A stretch of DNA of 54,399 nucleotides from Edaphosphingomonas laterariae (GTDB taxonomy: Bacteria > Pseudomonadota > Alphaproteobacteria > Sphingomonadales > Sphingomonadaceae), in assembly GCF_900188165.1 (NCBI RefSeq), contig NZ_FZOS01000026.1:1-54399 (forward strand), read 5' to 3'. Of the stretch, positions 8,593 through 15,792 are shown piece by piece. The notes under the pieces were generated by a model. The model was not told the DNA's origin, ran no database searches, and saw only the letters and a program-made list of their open reading frames with translations. Positions within the stretch are counted from its first letter, which is position 1. Each line of letters begins with the position of its first letter. The position numbers and the translations under genes are program-made.

Positions 8593-8618
8593 GCCGGCCG
8601 CTTCGGCGGCCGGCTTTT
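8593..8618 (+). terminator. Rho-independent terminator
   Basis: Perfect 9-bp stem GCCGGCCGC / GCGGCCGGC with a TTCG tetraloop (8602-8605), followed directly by TTTT; it lies 8 bases after the DUF2493 stop codon. Confidence 0.85.
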
Positions 8619-8697
8619 CTCAATCTCGCGGATTCCGGTGCCGGAGGGGAGGGGGCGGGGCGGATGCGTCCCTTGTTCCCTTCGGAGGTTCCGCATC

Positions 8698-9366
8698 ATG
8701 TTCATGCCCGATCGCGCCAGTGCGTGCGCGCTCCTTGCCTTCCGCGCCGCGCATGGCCGCCACTGGAAGGCGAAGCTGCTGTCCTTATGGTCGACAGGCC
8801 GCGATGTGGACGAAGCCGATGGCGCTTACTTACGGCATCTTCGCAACCAGGCCGGTCCCTCCTGGCTCCGCCAGCTGACGCCGCGCCGCTGGCGCGCGAT
8901 CGAAAGATTGGCGGCGCCCGGCGATCCGGTGCTTGCAGCCGTGTTTCTCGATCGAGCGCGCGAATTTCATCGCGGCGCGCAGATTGGCGCGCCTATTGCG
9001 CTTGCGCCGGCACTGCACTTGCTCGCGATCTCCTGCGAACTGGGTTTGAAGGCGCATCTTTTGGGTCATGGCTGGACGGACGATGCGCTGGCCCGCGATA
9101 TCCGTCATGACCTTGTCCGCGCCCTCGACGAGGCGCGGCAGCTAGGCCTGCCGGCGCCCGGTCGTCCGCTGGCCGATTTCATCAAGAGCCTCGGCCCGGC
9201 CTATGCCGTGCATCGGATCGACGCGCTGGTGGCAGGTGGCTATGCCTGCGACATCGGCGCCGTGCTTTGCGAGACCGGGCAGCTCCTCGATGCCGTGGCG
9301 GCCTGCCTGAGGCCAGCCACGCCAGGCGCCGCCACCTTGCGTACCTCCTCTTCCCCCTCCGCGTGA
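8698..9366 (+). CDS. Uncharacterised plasmid protein with HEPN-like C-terminal half
   Basis: 222 residues from the ATG at 8698, preceded by TTCGGAGG. I do not recognise a named family. The N-terminal ~70 residues are basic and tryptophan-rich (RHWKAKLLSLWSTGR, WLRQLTPRRW). The C-terminal part is helical and reads ALHLLAISCELGLKAHLLGH, then DIRHDLVRALDEARQLGL; a hydrophobic helix with ELxLKA followed by a HDL-containing helix is the pattern of HEPN-type domains, which include many RNases. The similarity is a reading of pattern only. The gene has its own terminator-separated unit between the DUF2493 gene and ssb and belongs to the plasmid leading-region set. Confidence 0.65.
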   Translation: MFMPDRASACALLAFRAAHGRHWKAKLLSLWSTGRDVDEADGAYLRHLRNQAGPSWLRQLTPRRWRAIERLAAPGDPVLAAVFLDRAREFHRGAQIGAPIALAPALHLLAISCELGLKAHLLGHGWTDDALARDIRHDLVRALDEARQLGLPAPGRPLADFIKSLGPAYAVHRIDALVAGGYACDIGAVLCETGQLLDAVAACLRPATPGAATLRTSSSPSA

Positions 9367-9773
9367 TCGTGCAACGGACGTCGTGTCGAGCCCGCGAGTG
9401 GCCATGCGAAGGATCTACAATCCCGTCCTGCGGCTCAAGGGACGGGCAGATAAGGCACGGGCGTAAGGTCCGCGAGATGCCGGACCGGCGTGCTCGGCAA
9501 AGCCGGCAATATCGGCGGTTTCGCTGGGTGGGCTCCGGTCATGGCCCAAGCGACGCACCGTCCTTCTCCTCATCTGATCCCTAAGCCGGCCGTCCGCCGC
9601 ATCCAACCCGCGAGCCATCGGGCCGAGTTGCCGTGTGCCACGGCTGCCCGCACCACCCCTTGTCTCGGGGTTCCCCGGCGCTGCGCTGCCGGTGGATGGG
9701 CCGTCCTGTCCGCCTTGGCCGGGGATCAGTCGAAGGGACGGTCCCTTGGACCCACATCGAAGGAACCCAAGCC
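9367..9773 (+). other. 407-base leader of ssb without a gene
   Basis: No frame here gives a credible protein: the overlapping frames are shadows with no ribosome site. It contains the second copy of the leader element (9644-9696) and GC-rich potential hairpins such as the paired GGGACGG/CCGTCCC segments near 9736-9752. It should carry the ssb promoter, but I cannot assign -35/-10 boxes with confidence. Confidence 0.5.
9644..9696 (+). promoter_or_regulatory. Conserved leader element, copy B (upstream of ssb)
   Basis: Begins CTGCCCGCACCACCC exactly as at 7507. Its hairpin is CCCC (9656-9659) with GGGG (9667-9670), then TTCCCC, then a GGC...GCC hairpin and CCGGTGG. The fourth stem pair is G-C in copy A and C-G here, a compensatory change. 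It starts 130 bases before the ssb ATG, nearly the same spacing as copy A. Confidence 0.5.
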
Positions 9774-10181
9774 ATGCAGAACCTCGTCATCCTCGCCGGC
9801 AATGTCGGTGGCATGCCGGAAACCCGCACCACCCAGGGCGGCACCCGCATCACCCATTTCAGCCTCGCCACCTCGCGCCCGAAGCGCGACAGCAACGGCA
9901 AGATCCTGCGCGACGACAACAATCGCCGCCTCGAGGACACCGAATGGCACCGGATCACCTGCTTCAACGGCGTCGGCAAGACGGTCGAGCAATATGTCGA
10001 CAAGGGCATGAAGGTCATGGTCCGGGGCCGTATCCACTACACCCGCTGGACCGACAGCGAGAATATCGAACGCTACGGCGTCGAGATCATCGCCGACGAG
10101 GTTACCTTCCTCACCCGCGCCAAGTCGAACGAGAATAGCGGCGGCGGCAACGAGCCCGAGGACGATGAAATCCCGTTCTGA
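9774..10181 (+). CDS. ssb: Single-stranded DNA-binding protein
   Basis: 135 residues with an N-terminal OB fold (MQNLVILAGNVGGMPETRTT, then WHRITCFNGVGKTVEQYVDKG and VRGRIHYTRWTDSENIERYG) and a short disordered linker ending in the acidic tip DDEIPF, the conserved SSB C-terminus that recruits partner proteins. It is shorter than the chromosomal SSB because the linker is brief, as is usual for plasmid copies. It would coat the transferred strand in the recipient. The start has GAAGGA 12 bases upstream. A strong hairpin follows the stop codon. Confidence 0.96.
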   Translation: MQNLVILAGNVGGMPETRTTQGGTRITHFSLATSRPKRDSNGKILRDDNNRRLEDTEWHRITCFNGVGKTVEQYVDKGMKVMVRGRIHYTRWTDSENIERYGVEIIADEVTFLTRAKSNENSGGGNEPEDDEIPF

Positions 10182-10194
10182 GGTCGGACAGGGC

Positions 10195-10226
10195 GGCCCG
10201 GCGGCATCGCCGCCGGGCCTCTTATC
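10195..10226 (+). terminator. Terminator hairpin after ssb
   Basis: Perfect 11-bp stem GGCCCGGCGGC (10195-10205) / GCCGCCGGGCC (10209-10219) with a three-base loop, followed by TCTTAT; 13 bases after the ssb stop. Confidence 0.75.
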
Positions 10227-10256
10227 CTGTTCAGGCGCGGCATGGTCCCAAGCGGA

Positions 10257-10691
10257 TCAGCGGGATCGGCATCGCCCCTTGGCATAGCGTTCCCAGCGCA
10301 GCACGGTGCCGGTAGCGATCATCGCGCAGCTGAGATCGCCGATGCCGGGCGCGCTGCACCAGGCGCCGGTCCGGTTGCCCTTGGCCTCGCCGGTCGAGAC
10401 GCAGCGCATGGTGGAGCCAGCCACGCGGATATGCCCGGTGGATGTCTGGCCGCGCGGTCCGCCAAGCAAGCGCACCAACGCATCGCGGGCGGCCGGGCCA
10501 CTTGCTCTCGGACAGGGCTGGCCGGGGCGGCAGCTGTTGTCGATCTCGCGCGCGGCAATGCCGGCGAGCCGCACATGGGCGCCCTCGCGGCACCAGATCG
10601 GGCCATCGCCATCCCAGACGCGCGTCGGTGTGCAGGCGAAGGTCTGACCATTGGGGACCACGGCGGCGGCAAGCAGGAGCGGGAACAGCAT
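10257..10691 (-). CDS. Thermonuclease-family (SNase-like) secreted protein
   Basis: 144 residues on the minus strand. An N-terminal hydrophobic stretch (MLFPLLLAAAVVPNGQTFA) looks like a signal peptide. Then TPTRVWDGDGPIWCREGAHVRLAGIAAREID follows the staphylococcal-nuclease fold pattern (V-x-DGD, RL-x-GI-x-A-E) and the C-terminal helix region contains RTGAWCSAPG. The usual catalytic R-D-E set is only partly recognisable, so activity is uncertain. It opposes the surrounding plus-strand genes. SNase-like proteins are frequent in plasmid and ICE transfer regions, where they may act in the periplasm. Confidence 0.75.
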   Translation of the reverse strand: MLFPLLLAAAVVPNGQTFACTPTRVWDGDGPIWCREGAHVRLAGIAAREIDNSCRPGQPCPRASGPAARDALVRLLGGPRGQTSTGHIRVAGSTMRCVSTGEAKGNRTGAWCSAPGIGDLSCAMIATGTVLRWERYAKGRCRSR

Positions 10692-10997
10692 CCGGCGGGG
10701 CTAACCGACAAGCGGCGGCCTGTCATCCGGACCCCGTTGGATGGAGCGGCAGGCAGGGCAAGGGGTGGGGCGCGACATCGGCGGGGACCTGGCCTCCTGG
10801 CCGGCGGGTTCGCCCGCTCTCAATCGGCGCGATCCTTGGTCCACCCGGTGACCTTTTGCGATCAACCCGCAAGGGGTCCGGTCGCTTCGCTACGGCTTTT
10901 TGGGCCTACAGCCGAAAAAGTGATCGCGGCCACCGGCCGGACACATCGGGCGCCTGTCGAGCGGGACGAACCCGCCGGCGCGCAAAGGAGCCTCGAC
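10692..10997. other. Intergenic region with no gene seen
   Basis: 306 bases between the divergent SNase-like gene and a small plus-strand gene. An open frame spans it on the plus strand, but its translation is low-complexity Gly/Ala/Arg. It should hold two divergent promoters; near 10907-10936 a CGGCTTTTT/AAAAAG pairing could form a hairpin. Confidence 0.4.
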
Positions 10998-11162
10998 ATG
11001 TTCACCGACATCGCAATCGCACGCCGCCATGCCTTCAGCCTCTCGCGCAGCCTCATGGTGGTCACCTTCGTCATCGCGATCGGGCAGCATTATGGTGTCA
11101 TCACCGCCGAAGACGCCGACGGCAGCGTCGCCATCGTCACCGAATTCGATCCCTTTGCCTGA
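10998..11162 (+). CDS. Small uncharacterised protein (54 aa)
   Basis: 54 residues from the ATG at 10998, with AAGGAG ending 8 bases upstream, a good ribosome site. One hydrophobic segment (SLMVVTFVIAIG) could span or touch the membrane, followed by an acidic tail ending EFDPFA. A terminator follows the stop. I do not recognise the family. The ribosome site plus the terminator support it being real. Confidence 0.6.
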   Translation: MFTDIAIARRHAFSLSRSLMVVTFVIAIGQHYGVITAEDADGSVAIVTEFDPFA

Positions 11163-11170
11163 CGGCTCGT

Positions 11171-11197
11171 CCGGGAGCCGCTCGGCTCCCGGTTATT
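11171..11197 (+). terminator. Rho-independent terminator
   Basis: Perfect 9-bp stem CCGGGAGCC / GGCTCCCGG with a GCTC loop (11180-11183), then TTATTCCC; 8 bases after the 54-aa gene. Confidence 0.7.
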
Positions 11198-11269
11198 CCC
11201 CTCGCTTCGCTCGCGGCTTGCGCCGACGACGAGAACCGATTGTTCAGATGCCGCGACTATGCTGTGATA

Positions 11270-11791
11270 ATGACGATTGAGGCTGAGATAGCGAATGCCC
11301 GCGATGATGCCCTGTGGGCGCGTATCACCCAGGAGGTGAACGCCTGGCGCGGTGCCTGTCTGCAATGCTTCGCCTCGGTGGAGGTGGCCGTTACCGAGAC
11401 TTTGCTGCATCTGAGCGCTCAGCCGGGACGAGGACAGTCGGTGAAGCTGCGGCATTTGGTCGGGCAACGGCTCGATGACCTTGCTGCACTCGTCAATGAG
11501 GGCGGCCCCTTTTCCGTGGAGGGAAAGGGTGTCGCGAGCCTGCTGGCGGAATTTCGGCACCAGGAAGGGCTGCGCACGATGCTCGCCCATGGCCAGGCGA
11601 AGCTGACAGTCGAACGGACCAGTCGATGGGCCGCCATCTTTCGTGTGATCGCGATCCGGGCACGGCAGGCTGATCGTTCGACGCTCGTGATCGAAGAGAA
11701 CGAGGCGGCGGAGAGGCTTCAGCAGCTCCGTAAGGTATCGCAGAAATTGTGTTCTGCACTTGGCAATCTGCGACGGGCGGTTGCCGTCTGA
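11270..11791 (+). CDS. Uncharacterised HEPN-like protein
   Basis: 173 residues from the ATG at 11270; the open frame extends far upstream but only with shadow sequence. It is all-helical in appearance. Helix 1 carries FASVEVAVTETLLHL. Near residue 100 the sequence FRHQEGLRTMLAHGQAKL contains an R-x4-H motif in the context LRxxLAHG, the signature seen in the catalytic site of many HEPN RNases. That suggests a HEPN-type protein, either a toxin or an RNA-binding helper; no antitoxin partner (MNT) is adjacent. The call is pattern-based only. Confidence 0.6.
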   Translation: MTIEAEIANARDDALWARITQEVNAWRGACLQCFASVEVAVTETLLHLSAQPGRGQSVKLRHLVGQRLDDLAALVNEGGPFSVEGKGVASLLAEFRHQEGLRTMLAHGQAKLTVERTSRWAAIFRVIAIRARQADRSTLVIEENEAAERLQQLRKVSQKLCSALGNLRRAVAV

Positions 11792-11929
11792 AAGTCGGAT
11801 TTCTCTGCATCTATGCCCTGAGAATGGCGGCTCCGGCGCGGCCGGACCGGGCTCTAGGCTTCGCCCTGAGCCTTGTGCCAAGTCTCAGCCCATTCGGGTG
11901 ACGATCCCTGCCGTGGCTGCTCGCACTCT

Positions 11930-12280
11930 TCAACCCTGCGCGCAAACGATGGCCCGGCCGGTCGCGCCGCGCGCTGGAGGGCAGTTGGCCAGGCCTGCGC
12001 GCAGGTGCTCATCGTGCAGCAATATGTGCCAGGGACGGTCATGGCCGCGCGCCGCGAGATAATAGGCCGCGCCGTCGCAGCCGACCATGCGGCATCGGGC
12101 CTGCCGGTCGATGAGGCTGGCGCCTGCTCCATGGAGCCCGATCAGGGCATCGACATCCTCGCGCATCAACCCGCCGCAGCGGCGGCATTGCGATCGGACG
12201 AGGATCTGGCGCAGCCGCATCGCCTGGAGTGACGCGGTCCAGGCCGGGGCAAGGCGGAAGAGAGTGGCGCTGCTCGTCAT
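11930..12280 (-). CDS. Small Cys/His-rich uncharacterised protein
   Basis: 116 residues on the minus strand. It has a probable zinc-binding layout: SQCRRCGGLM and, 30-odd residues later, RQARCRMVGCDGAAYYLAARG, with His residues in HILLHDEHL. I recall similar hypothetical proteins from alphaproteobacterial mobile DNA but no function. It points opposite to the plus-strand leading-region genes around it, as does the SNase-like gene. The cysteine spacing (CxxC and C-x4-C) is the main reason to believe it is coding. Confidence 0.6.
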   Translation of the reverse strand: MTSSATLFRLAPAWTASLQAMRLRQILVRSQCRRCGGLMREDVDALIGLHGAGASLIDRQARCRMVGCDGAAYYLAARGHDRPWHILLHDEHLRAGLANCPPARGATGRAIVCAQG

Positions 12281-12539
12281 AATGAGCGGAGGATAGCGCC
12301 GGGCTCTCCGCGGAGCCAGAGGATCGGGACACCGCGATCATCTCTTCGCGATCCCGCCCGCCAAGACCTTCCTCCTGTCGGCTCGCCTGGCCGGCGCGCG
12401 CGCCCGTGCAAGCCCGCTCCGCGCGCTTCTCCACTGCCGTTGCGACCCTGCGGGTGCTCGGCCGCGCTCTGCCGCCGGCCCTTGGCACGCCTGTCGGAAG
12501 GCCCCGGCGGGCGGGGCTGGACAGATCAGGAGCGTTCTC

Positions 12540-12932
12540 ATGTCCCAATCCTCCCCGAATGCGATGAGCCAGGCCGAGCGGATCGCCCGCGTCGCCGAAC
12601 TCAATGACGCGCTTCGCCGGTCCATCCATAGCCCGGGCCGCAACCAGATCGTGATGACCGCCGGCGTTGCGGCGCTGATCGGCGAGGTCGCCCTGTTCCG
12701 CGGCTTTCGCCGACGCGCGGAGATCATCCGGATCGTGCGCGACTATGACAGCTTCACGCCCGACAACGATCCGATCGGCGAGCATGATTTCGGCCGCTTC
12801 GAGTTCGAGGATGCGATCCTCTACTGGAAGATCGACTATTATGACCTCGAGCTCGCCTATGGCTCGGCGGATGCCGCGAACCCCGAGGTCACGACGCGCG
12901 TGCTCACCATCCTGCTGGCCGACGAATATTGA
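12540..12932 (+). CDS. DUF3768 family protein
   Basis: 130 residues. The sequence RIARVAELNDALRRS near the start, then AALIGEVALFRGFRRRAEIIRIVRDYDSFTPDNDPIGEHDFG and WKIDYYDLELAYGSADAANP, is the standard DUF3768 pattern, a family common on alphaproteobacterial plasmids and of unknown function. An AGGAG ribosome site lies before the ATG. A GC-rich perfect hairpin follows the stop. Confidence 0.85.
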   Translation: MSQSSPNAMSQAERIARVAELNDALRRSIHSPGRNQIVMTAGVAALIGEVALFRGFRRRAEIIRIVRDYDSFTPDNDPIGEHDFGRFEFEDAILYWKIDYYDLELAYGSADAANPEVTTRVLTILLADEY

Positions 12933-12941
12933 TCCGGCGCA

Positions 12942-12967
12942 GCCATCCCCCCGACCGGGGGGATGGC
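12942..12967 (+). terminator. GC-rich perfect hairpin after the DUF3768 gene
   Basis: An 11-bp stem GCCATCCCCCC / GGGGGGATGGC with loop GACC, 9 bases after the stop. There is no T-run behind it, so termination may be Rho-dependent or weak. The core CCCCCC-N4-GGGGGG recurs at 45865-45880. Confidence 0.45.
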
Positions 12968-12974
12968 CCGCCCA

Positions 12975-12992
12975 AGTCTGCTTGAGCAGACT
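12975..12992. repeat. Inverted repeat AGTCTGC-N4-GCAGACT, copy 1 (upstream side of parAB)
   Basis: AGTCTGC (12975-12981), TTGA, GCAGACT (12986-12992), followed by AT. The identical arms with loop CCAA occur at 15165-15182, on the other side of parA-parB. It is a candidate ParB, MobC or regulator site. Confidence 0.6.
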
Positions 12993-13124
12993 ATGCGGGC
13001 AACGGACGCCGCGTCCGCAAATGTGGGAGGGGAGGGCGCGGGTCCGAGATGCCGCGCGATTGCGCGTGGCCGGCGCCAGTGGCGCCGTTCGCTTTGCCCT
13101 TCACCGGCTCCAAGGAGACCTATC

Positions 13125-13301
13125 ATGGCCGCATATTTCGCCGCGCATCCCGATCACGCGTTTCTCTTCGCGTTCGGCTGCTTCGCCCTCACCGTCTATC
13201 TGTTCCGCTATGTCGGTCCCGGCATTGGCGGTGGCGGCGACTGGTCCTCGCGCGATCATTATGAGCGCAACCTGCGCGATGGTCCGGACGACTATTGCTG
13301 A
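13125..13301 (+). CDS. Small membrane protein (58 aa) upstream of parA
   Basis: 58 residues from the ATG at 13125, with AAGGAG 10 bases upstream. One clear transmembrane helix (FLFAFGCFALTVYLFRYVG) is followed by a Gly-rich turn and a charged C-terminal tail (SSRDHYERNLRDGPDDYC). I do not recognise a family. It ends 12 bases before parA and is probably cotranscribed with it. Confidence 0.65.
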   Translation: MAAYFAAHPDHAFLFAFGCFALTVYLFRYVGPGIGGGGDWSSRDHYERNLRDGPDDYC

Positions 13302-13313
13302 GGTGCCGCGGTC

Positions 13314-14078
13314 ATGAAGACGATCGTGGTCAGCCTGCTCAAGGGCGGGGTCGGCAAGACCTTCCTCGCCACCCATCTCGCCTGGTATCTCGCCGAACCG
13401 CCTGAGCGCCGCGTCGCCTTCGTCGATCTCGATCCCCAGGGCAGCTCGACGCGGCGCCTGGGCGGCGAGCGGCAGGGCGGGTTTTCCGCCGACCTGTTCG
13501 ATCCTGCCGCTGCGCTCAGCGCCGACGGGCAGGCCGGGCTGACCGTGCTCGGCGCCGATCCCCGCCTGCAGATGGTCAAGGCGGCGCAGGATGTGCGCGA
13601 CTTCATCGGGCGCTTCCCGGCGCTCCGCCCGCATTTCGACTATTGCGTCATCGACACCGGTCCCAAGTGGGACGAGCTCACGTTGAGCGCGATGGCGGTC
13701 GCCGATGCCGTGATCGCCCCGGTGCAGGTTGCCGAGGATTCGGTCGAATGCGCCAAGATGCTGCTGACCGCGTTGCGCAAGGCCGAGGCCGCGCGCGCCG
13801 GCCGCAAGATCGCTTTCCTCGGGCTCCTCCCCTCGATGGTCAATCCGTTCGACCGGCGCGAGATGGAGAATGCGGTGAAGCTCGCGCATGCGGTCGGCGA
13901 GAAGCTCATGTTCCCGGCCTTCATCAAGGCGCGGCCGACCTACAAGCATGCCGCGGAAAATCATCGTCCGGTATGGCAGGAGAACGGCAGCGGCGCCAAG
14001 GCGGCGGCCGAGGAGATCCGCGCGGTGCTCGCCGAGATCGAGCGGCGCATGACAAGCCAGGAGGTCGTGGCCGCCTGA
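13314..14078 (+). CDS. parA: ParA-type partition ATPase
   Basis: 254 residues. The deviant Walker A motif KGGVGKT is at residues 10-16, with the signature lysine K10; FVDLDPQGSSTR follows (Walker A' region), and YCVIDTGPKWDELTLSAM is the Walker B-like region. It lacks an N-terminal helix-turn-helix, so it belongs to the short ParA class. It would move and separate plasmid copies together with ParB. Its stop codon overlaps the parB start by one base (TGATG). Confidence 0.93.
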   Translation: MKTIVVSLLKGGVGKTFLATHLAWYLAEPPERRVAFVDLDPQGSSTRRLGGERQGGFSADLFDPAAALSADGQAGLTVLGADPRLQMVKAAQDVRDFIGRFPALRPHFDYCVIDTGPKWDELTLSAMAVADAVIAPVQVAEDSVECAKMLLTALRKAEAARAGRKIAFLGLLPSMVNPFDRREMENAVKLAHAVGEKLMFPAFIKARPTYKHAAENHRPVWQENGSGAKAAAEEIRAVLAEIERRMTSQEVVAA

Positions 14079-15025
14079 TGGGCAAGTTCGACGAGCGCAT
14101 CGAGGAGTTCGGACTTCTTGTCGGCGACCATGAACGGGCGCGCCGGGTCGAGGATATCGAACTTGCGCGCATCCTGCCCGACCCCGGCAATCCCCGGCGC
14201 AGCTTCGACGATGACGCGCTCGCCGAGCTGGCCGCCTCGATCGCGTCGCGCGGCGTGCTGCAGCCGATCACGGTCACGCCGCCCGACGCGAAGGGCATGC
14301 ACCGGATAAGTCTGGGCGAGCGCCGCTTCCGCGCATCGCAGCTGGCGGGCCTTGCCACGATCCCCGCGATCGTCGTGCCGGTCGGCGAGGGGGTGCAACT
14401 GCTGGCCGACCAGATCGTCGAGAACGACCAGCGCGCCAATCTGTCGTCGGTCGAGCTCGCCCATGCGATCGCCCGGATGCTGAAGGGCGGGATGAACCAG
14501 GTCGAGATCGCGGCGGCACTCGGCCGATCCAAGCAGTTCGTCTCGCTCTATGCCGCCTATGGCGACATGCCGGCCTATCTCAAGGCGGCCCTGCCGTTTG
14601 CGCCTATTCGCCTTCTCTATGATCTGCACCGGACGGCGAGGGACTACCCTGCCGAGGTCGAGGCATATGTCGCCAGCTGGGGCGACGCCGGCGCAACGCT
14701 CGCCGCAGGATCGCGCTTCATCGCCGAACTCAAGCAGACGCACCCGGCGCCGGTCCCTCCGCGGGCGCCTGTGGCACAGCCATTGGCCCCCACCGACCGC
14801 GATCCGGTTCGATCGGGCCTCACGGACAAACCCTCCGCGCCGATCCGATCTCCTAGACTACCGGTCTTGGTCGACGGCTTCCCTGCGTGGCTCCCGCTGG
14901 CGCCTTTGGTCACGGTGATTTTCGAGGATGGCCGCGAGCGTGAAGTCGCTGCCTCGTCGATCGGTCCGACCGGCGAGAGAAGCGAGGCCTTGCCAACAAC
15001 TGACCCGCCTCCTCCGCGTTCGTAG
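14078..15025 (+). CDS. parB: ParB/RepB/Spo0J-family partition protein
   Basis: 315 residues from the ATG at 14078. The N-terminal ParB CTPase domain reads IELARILPDPGNPRRSFDDD, then LAASIASRGVLQPITV and LGERRFRASQLAGL (the GERR box), followed by VENDQRANLSSVELAHAIARM and a helix-turn-helix NQVEIAAALGRSKQFVSLY. The C-terminal ~100 residues are proline-rich and then form a compact end (VTVIFEDGREREVAASSI). It binds parS sites and loads ParA. The coupled start with parA and the terminator after its stop mark a complete partition operon. Confidence 0.93.
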   Translation: MGKFDERIEEFGLLVGDHERARRVEDIELARILPDPGNPRRSFDDDALAELAASIASRGVLQPITVTPPDAKGMHRISLGERRFRASQLAGLATIPAIVVPVGEGVQLLADQIVENDQRANLSSVELAHAIARMLKGGMNQVEIAAALGRSKQFVSLYAAYGDMPAYLKAALPFAPIRLLYDLHRTARDYPAEVEAYVASWGDAGATLAAGSRFIAELKQTHPAPVPPRAPVAQPLAPTDRDPVRSGLTDKPSAPIRSPRLPVLVDGFPAWLPLAPLVTVIFEDGREREVAASSIGPTGERSEALPTTDPPPPRS

Positions 15026-15045
15026 TTTATCTTGCACGATGGTTT

Positions 15046-15075
15046 GGGCCGTACCCTTCGGGGTGCGGCCCTTTT
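15046..15075 (+). terminator. Rho-independent terminator of parAB
   Basis: 11-bp stem GGGCCGTACCC / GGGTGCGGCCC (one T-G wobble) with a TTCG loop (15057-15060), followed by TTTT. It lies 20 bases after the parB stop. Confidence 0.85.
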
Positions 15076-15089
15076 CGTGTCGATGGGCG

Positions 15090-15114
15090 GGGGCGGCGCC
15101 GAAGGCGCCGCCCC
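15090..15114. repeat. Second perfect hairpin downstream of parAB
   Basis: 11-bp stem GGGGCGGCGCC (15090-15100) / GGCGCCGCCCC (15104-15114) with a GAA loop. It may be a back-up terminator or a structural part of a transfer origin, because mobC and the relaxase follow. Confidence 0.5.
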
Positions 15115-15255
15115 TTGCTGCGGACGATCGATGTTCGAGAGGGGTTTGCTGGCCGAAGAACGAAAGTCTGCCCAAGCAGACTATAAGATGAGTTGAGTAA
15201 AGGTGAGGGCCGGATAGGCTTGGCGCCGGGGATGTATGACAATAGCGTTGGGGAC
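15115..15255. other. Probable oriT region upstream of mobC and the relaxase
   Basis: Transfer origins of MOBP elements usually lie just upstream of the relaxosome genes. This stretch has an inverted repeat (15165-15182) followed by an AT-richer run (ACTATAAGATGAG) and no gene. I cannot recognise a known nick sequence, so this is a prediction from position and structure only. Confidence 0.35.
15165..15182. repeat. Inverted repeat AGTCTGC-N4-GCAGACT, copy 2 (upstream of mobC)
   Basis: AGTCTGC (15165-15171), CCAA, GCAGACT (15176-15182), then AT; the arms and the flanking AT match copy 1 at 12975-12992 while the loop differs, showing the symmetry is conserved. Possible MobC- or ParB-binding site. 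Confidence 0.6.
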
Positions 15256-15792
15256 ATGCCCGTCCTCACCTTTCGGCTCGACGATGATGTCGCCCAGCGC
15301 TTCGCCGCGCTCGCGGCGGTATCGGGCGGCCGCTCGGCGCTGCTGCGCCGCTTGATCGGTGACGCCTTGGCCATGGAGGCGGGGGAGGGGCATCAGGCGC
15401 GGCGCGCCCGCCAGCGCGCAACCTGCCGGGTCGAGGTTCGGCTGATCCCGGAAGAGATCGCCGCGCTCGACCGCGCGGCGGATGTGCTGGGGATGAAGCG
15501 TACCGACTGGATCACCACGTTGCTGGCGCGGCGCTTGCGTGCAAACGCGCCCTTGCCGCGCGAGGAGCGGGCGGCCATCGCGCAGGCGTGGCGCGAGCTC
15601 AATCGGATCGGGATCAACCTCAACCAGGCGACCCGCGCGCTCAACGCCTCGGTGATGGTCGAATCCGGCCTCGACGTCGCGCGGGAAGCGGCCAGGGTCG
15701 CAAGCTTTAGGTCCGAGATCGTCGATGCGCTCGCCGGTCTCGGGGCCGCGCTCAAGGGCGATCTTCGCTACTGGGACACGGCCGATGCGTGA
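15256..15792 (+). CDS. mobC: MobC-like relaxosome accessory protein
   Basis: 178 residues from the ATG at 15256, which has GGGG four bases upstream; in-frame alternatives are an ATG at 15232 and a TTG at 15193, neither with a better ribosome site. It has a ribbon-helix-helix-like start (VLTFRLDDDVAQRFAALAAVSGG), then a second such segment (VEVRLIPEEIAALDRAADVLGMKRTDWI), and a MobC-type signature LNRIGINLNQATRALNA. MobC proteins help the relaxase melt and recognise oriT. Its stop overlaps the relaxase start by 8 bases. Confidence 0.8.
   Translation: MPVLTFRLDDDVAQRFAALAAVSGGRSALLRRLIGDALAMEAGEGHQARRARQRATCRVEVRLIPEEIAALDRAADVLGMKRTDWITTLLARRLRANAPLPREERAAIAQAWRELNRIGINLNQATRALNASVMVESGLDVAREAARVASFRSEIVDALAGLGAALKGDLRYWDTADA

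Noticed and set aside
9490-10011. Plus-strand frame of 173 codons over the ssb leader
   Set aside because: Overlaps ssb in another frame, with no domain or ribosome site.
10242-11162. Plus-strand frame of 306 codons across the SNase-like gene and the small 54-aa gene
   Set aside because: Only the last 54 codons have a ribosome site; the rest is antisense to the SNase-like gene and Ala/Gly/Arg-rich.
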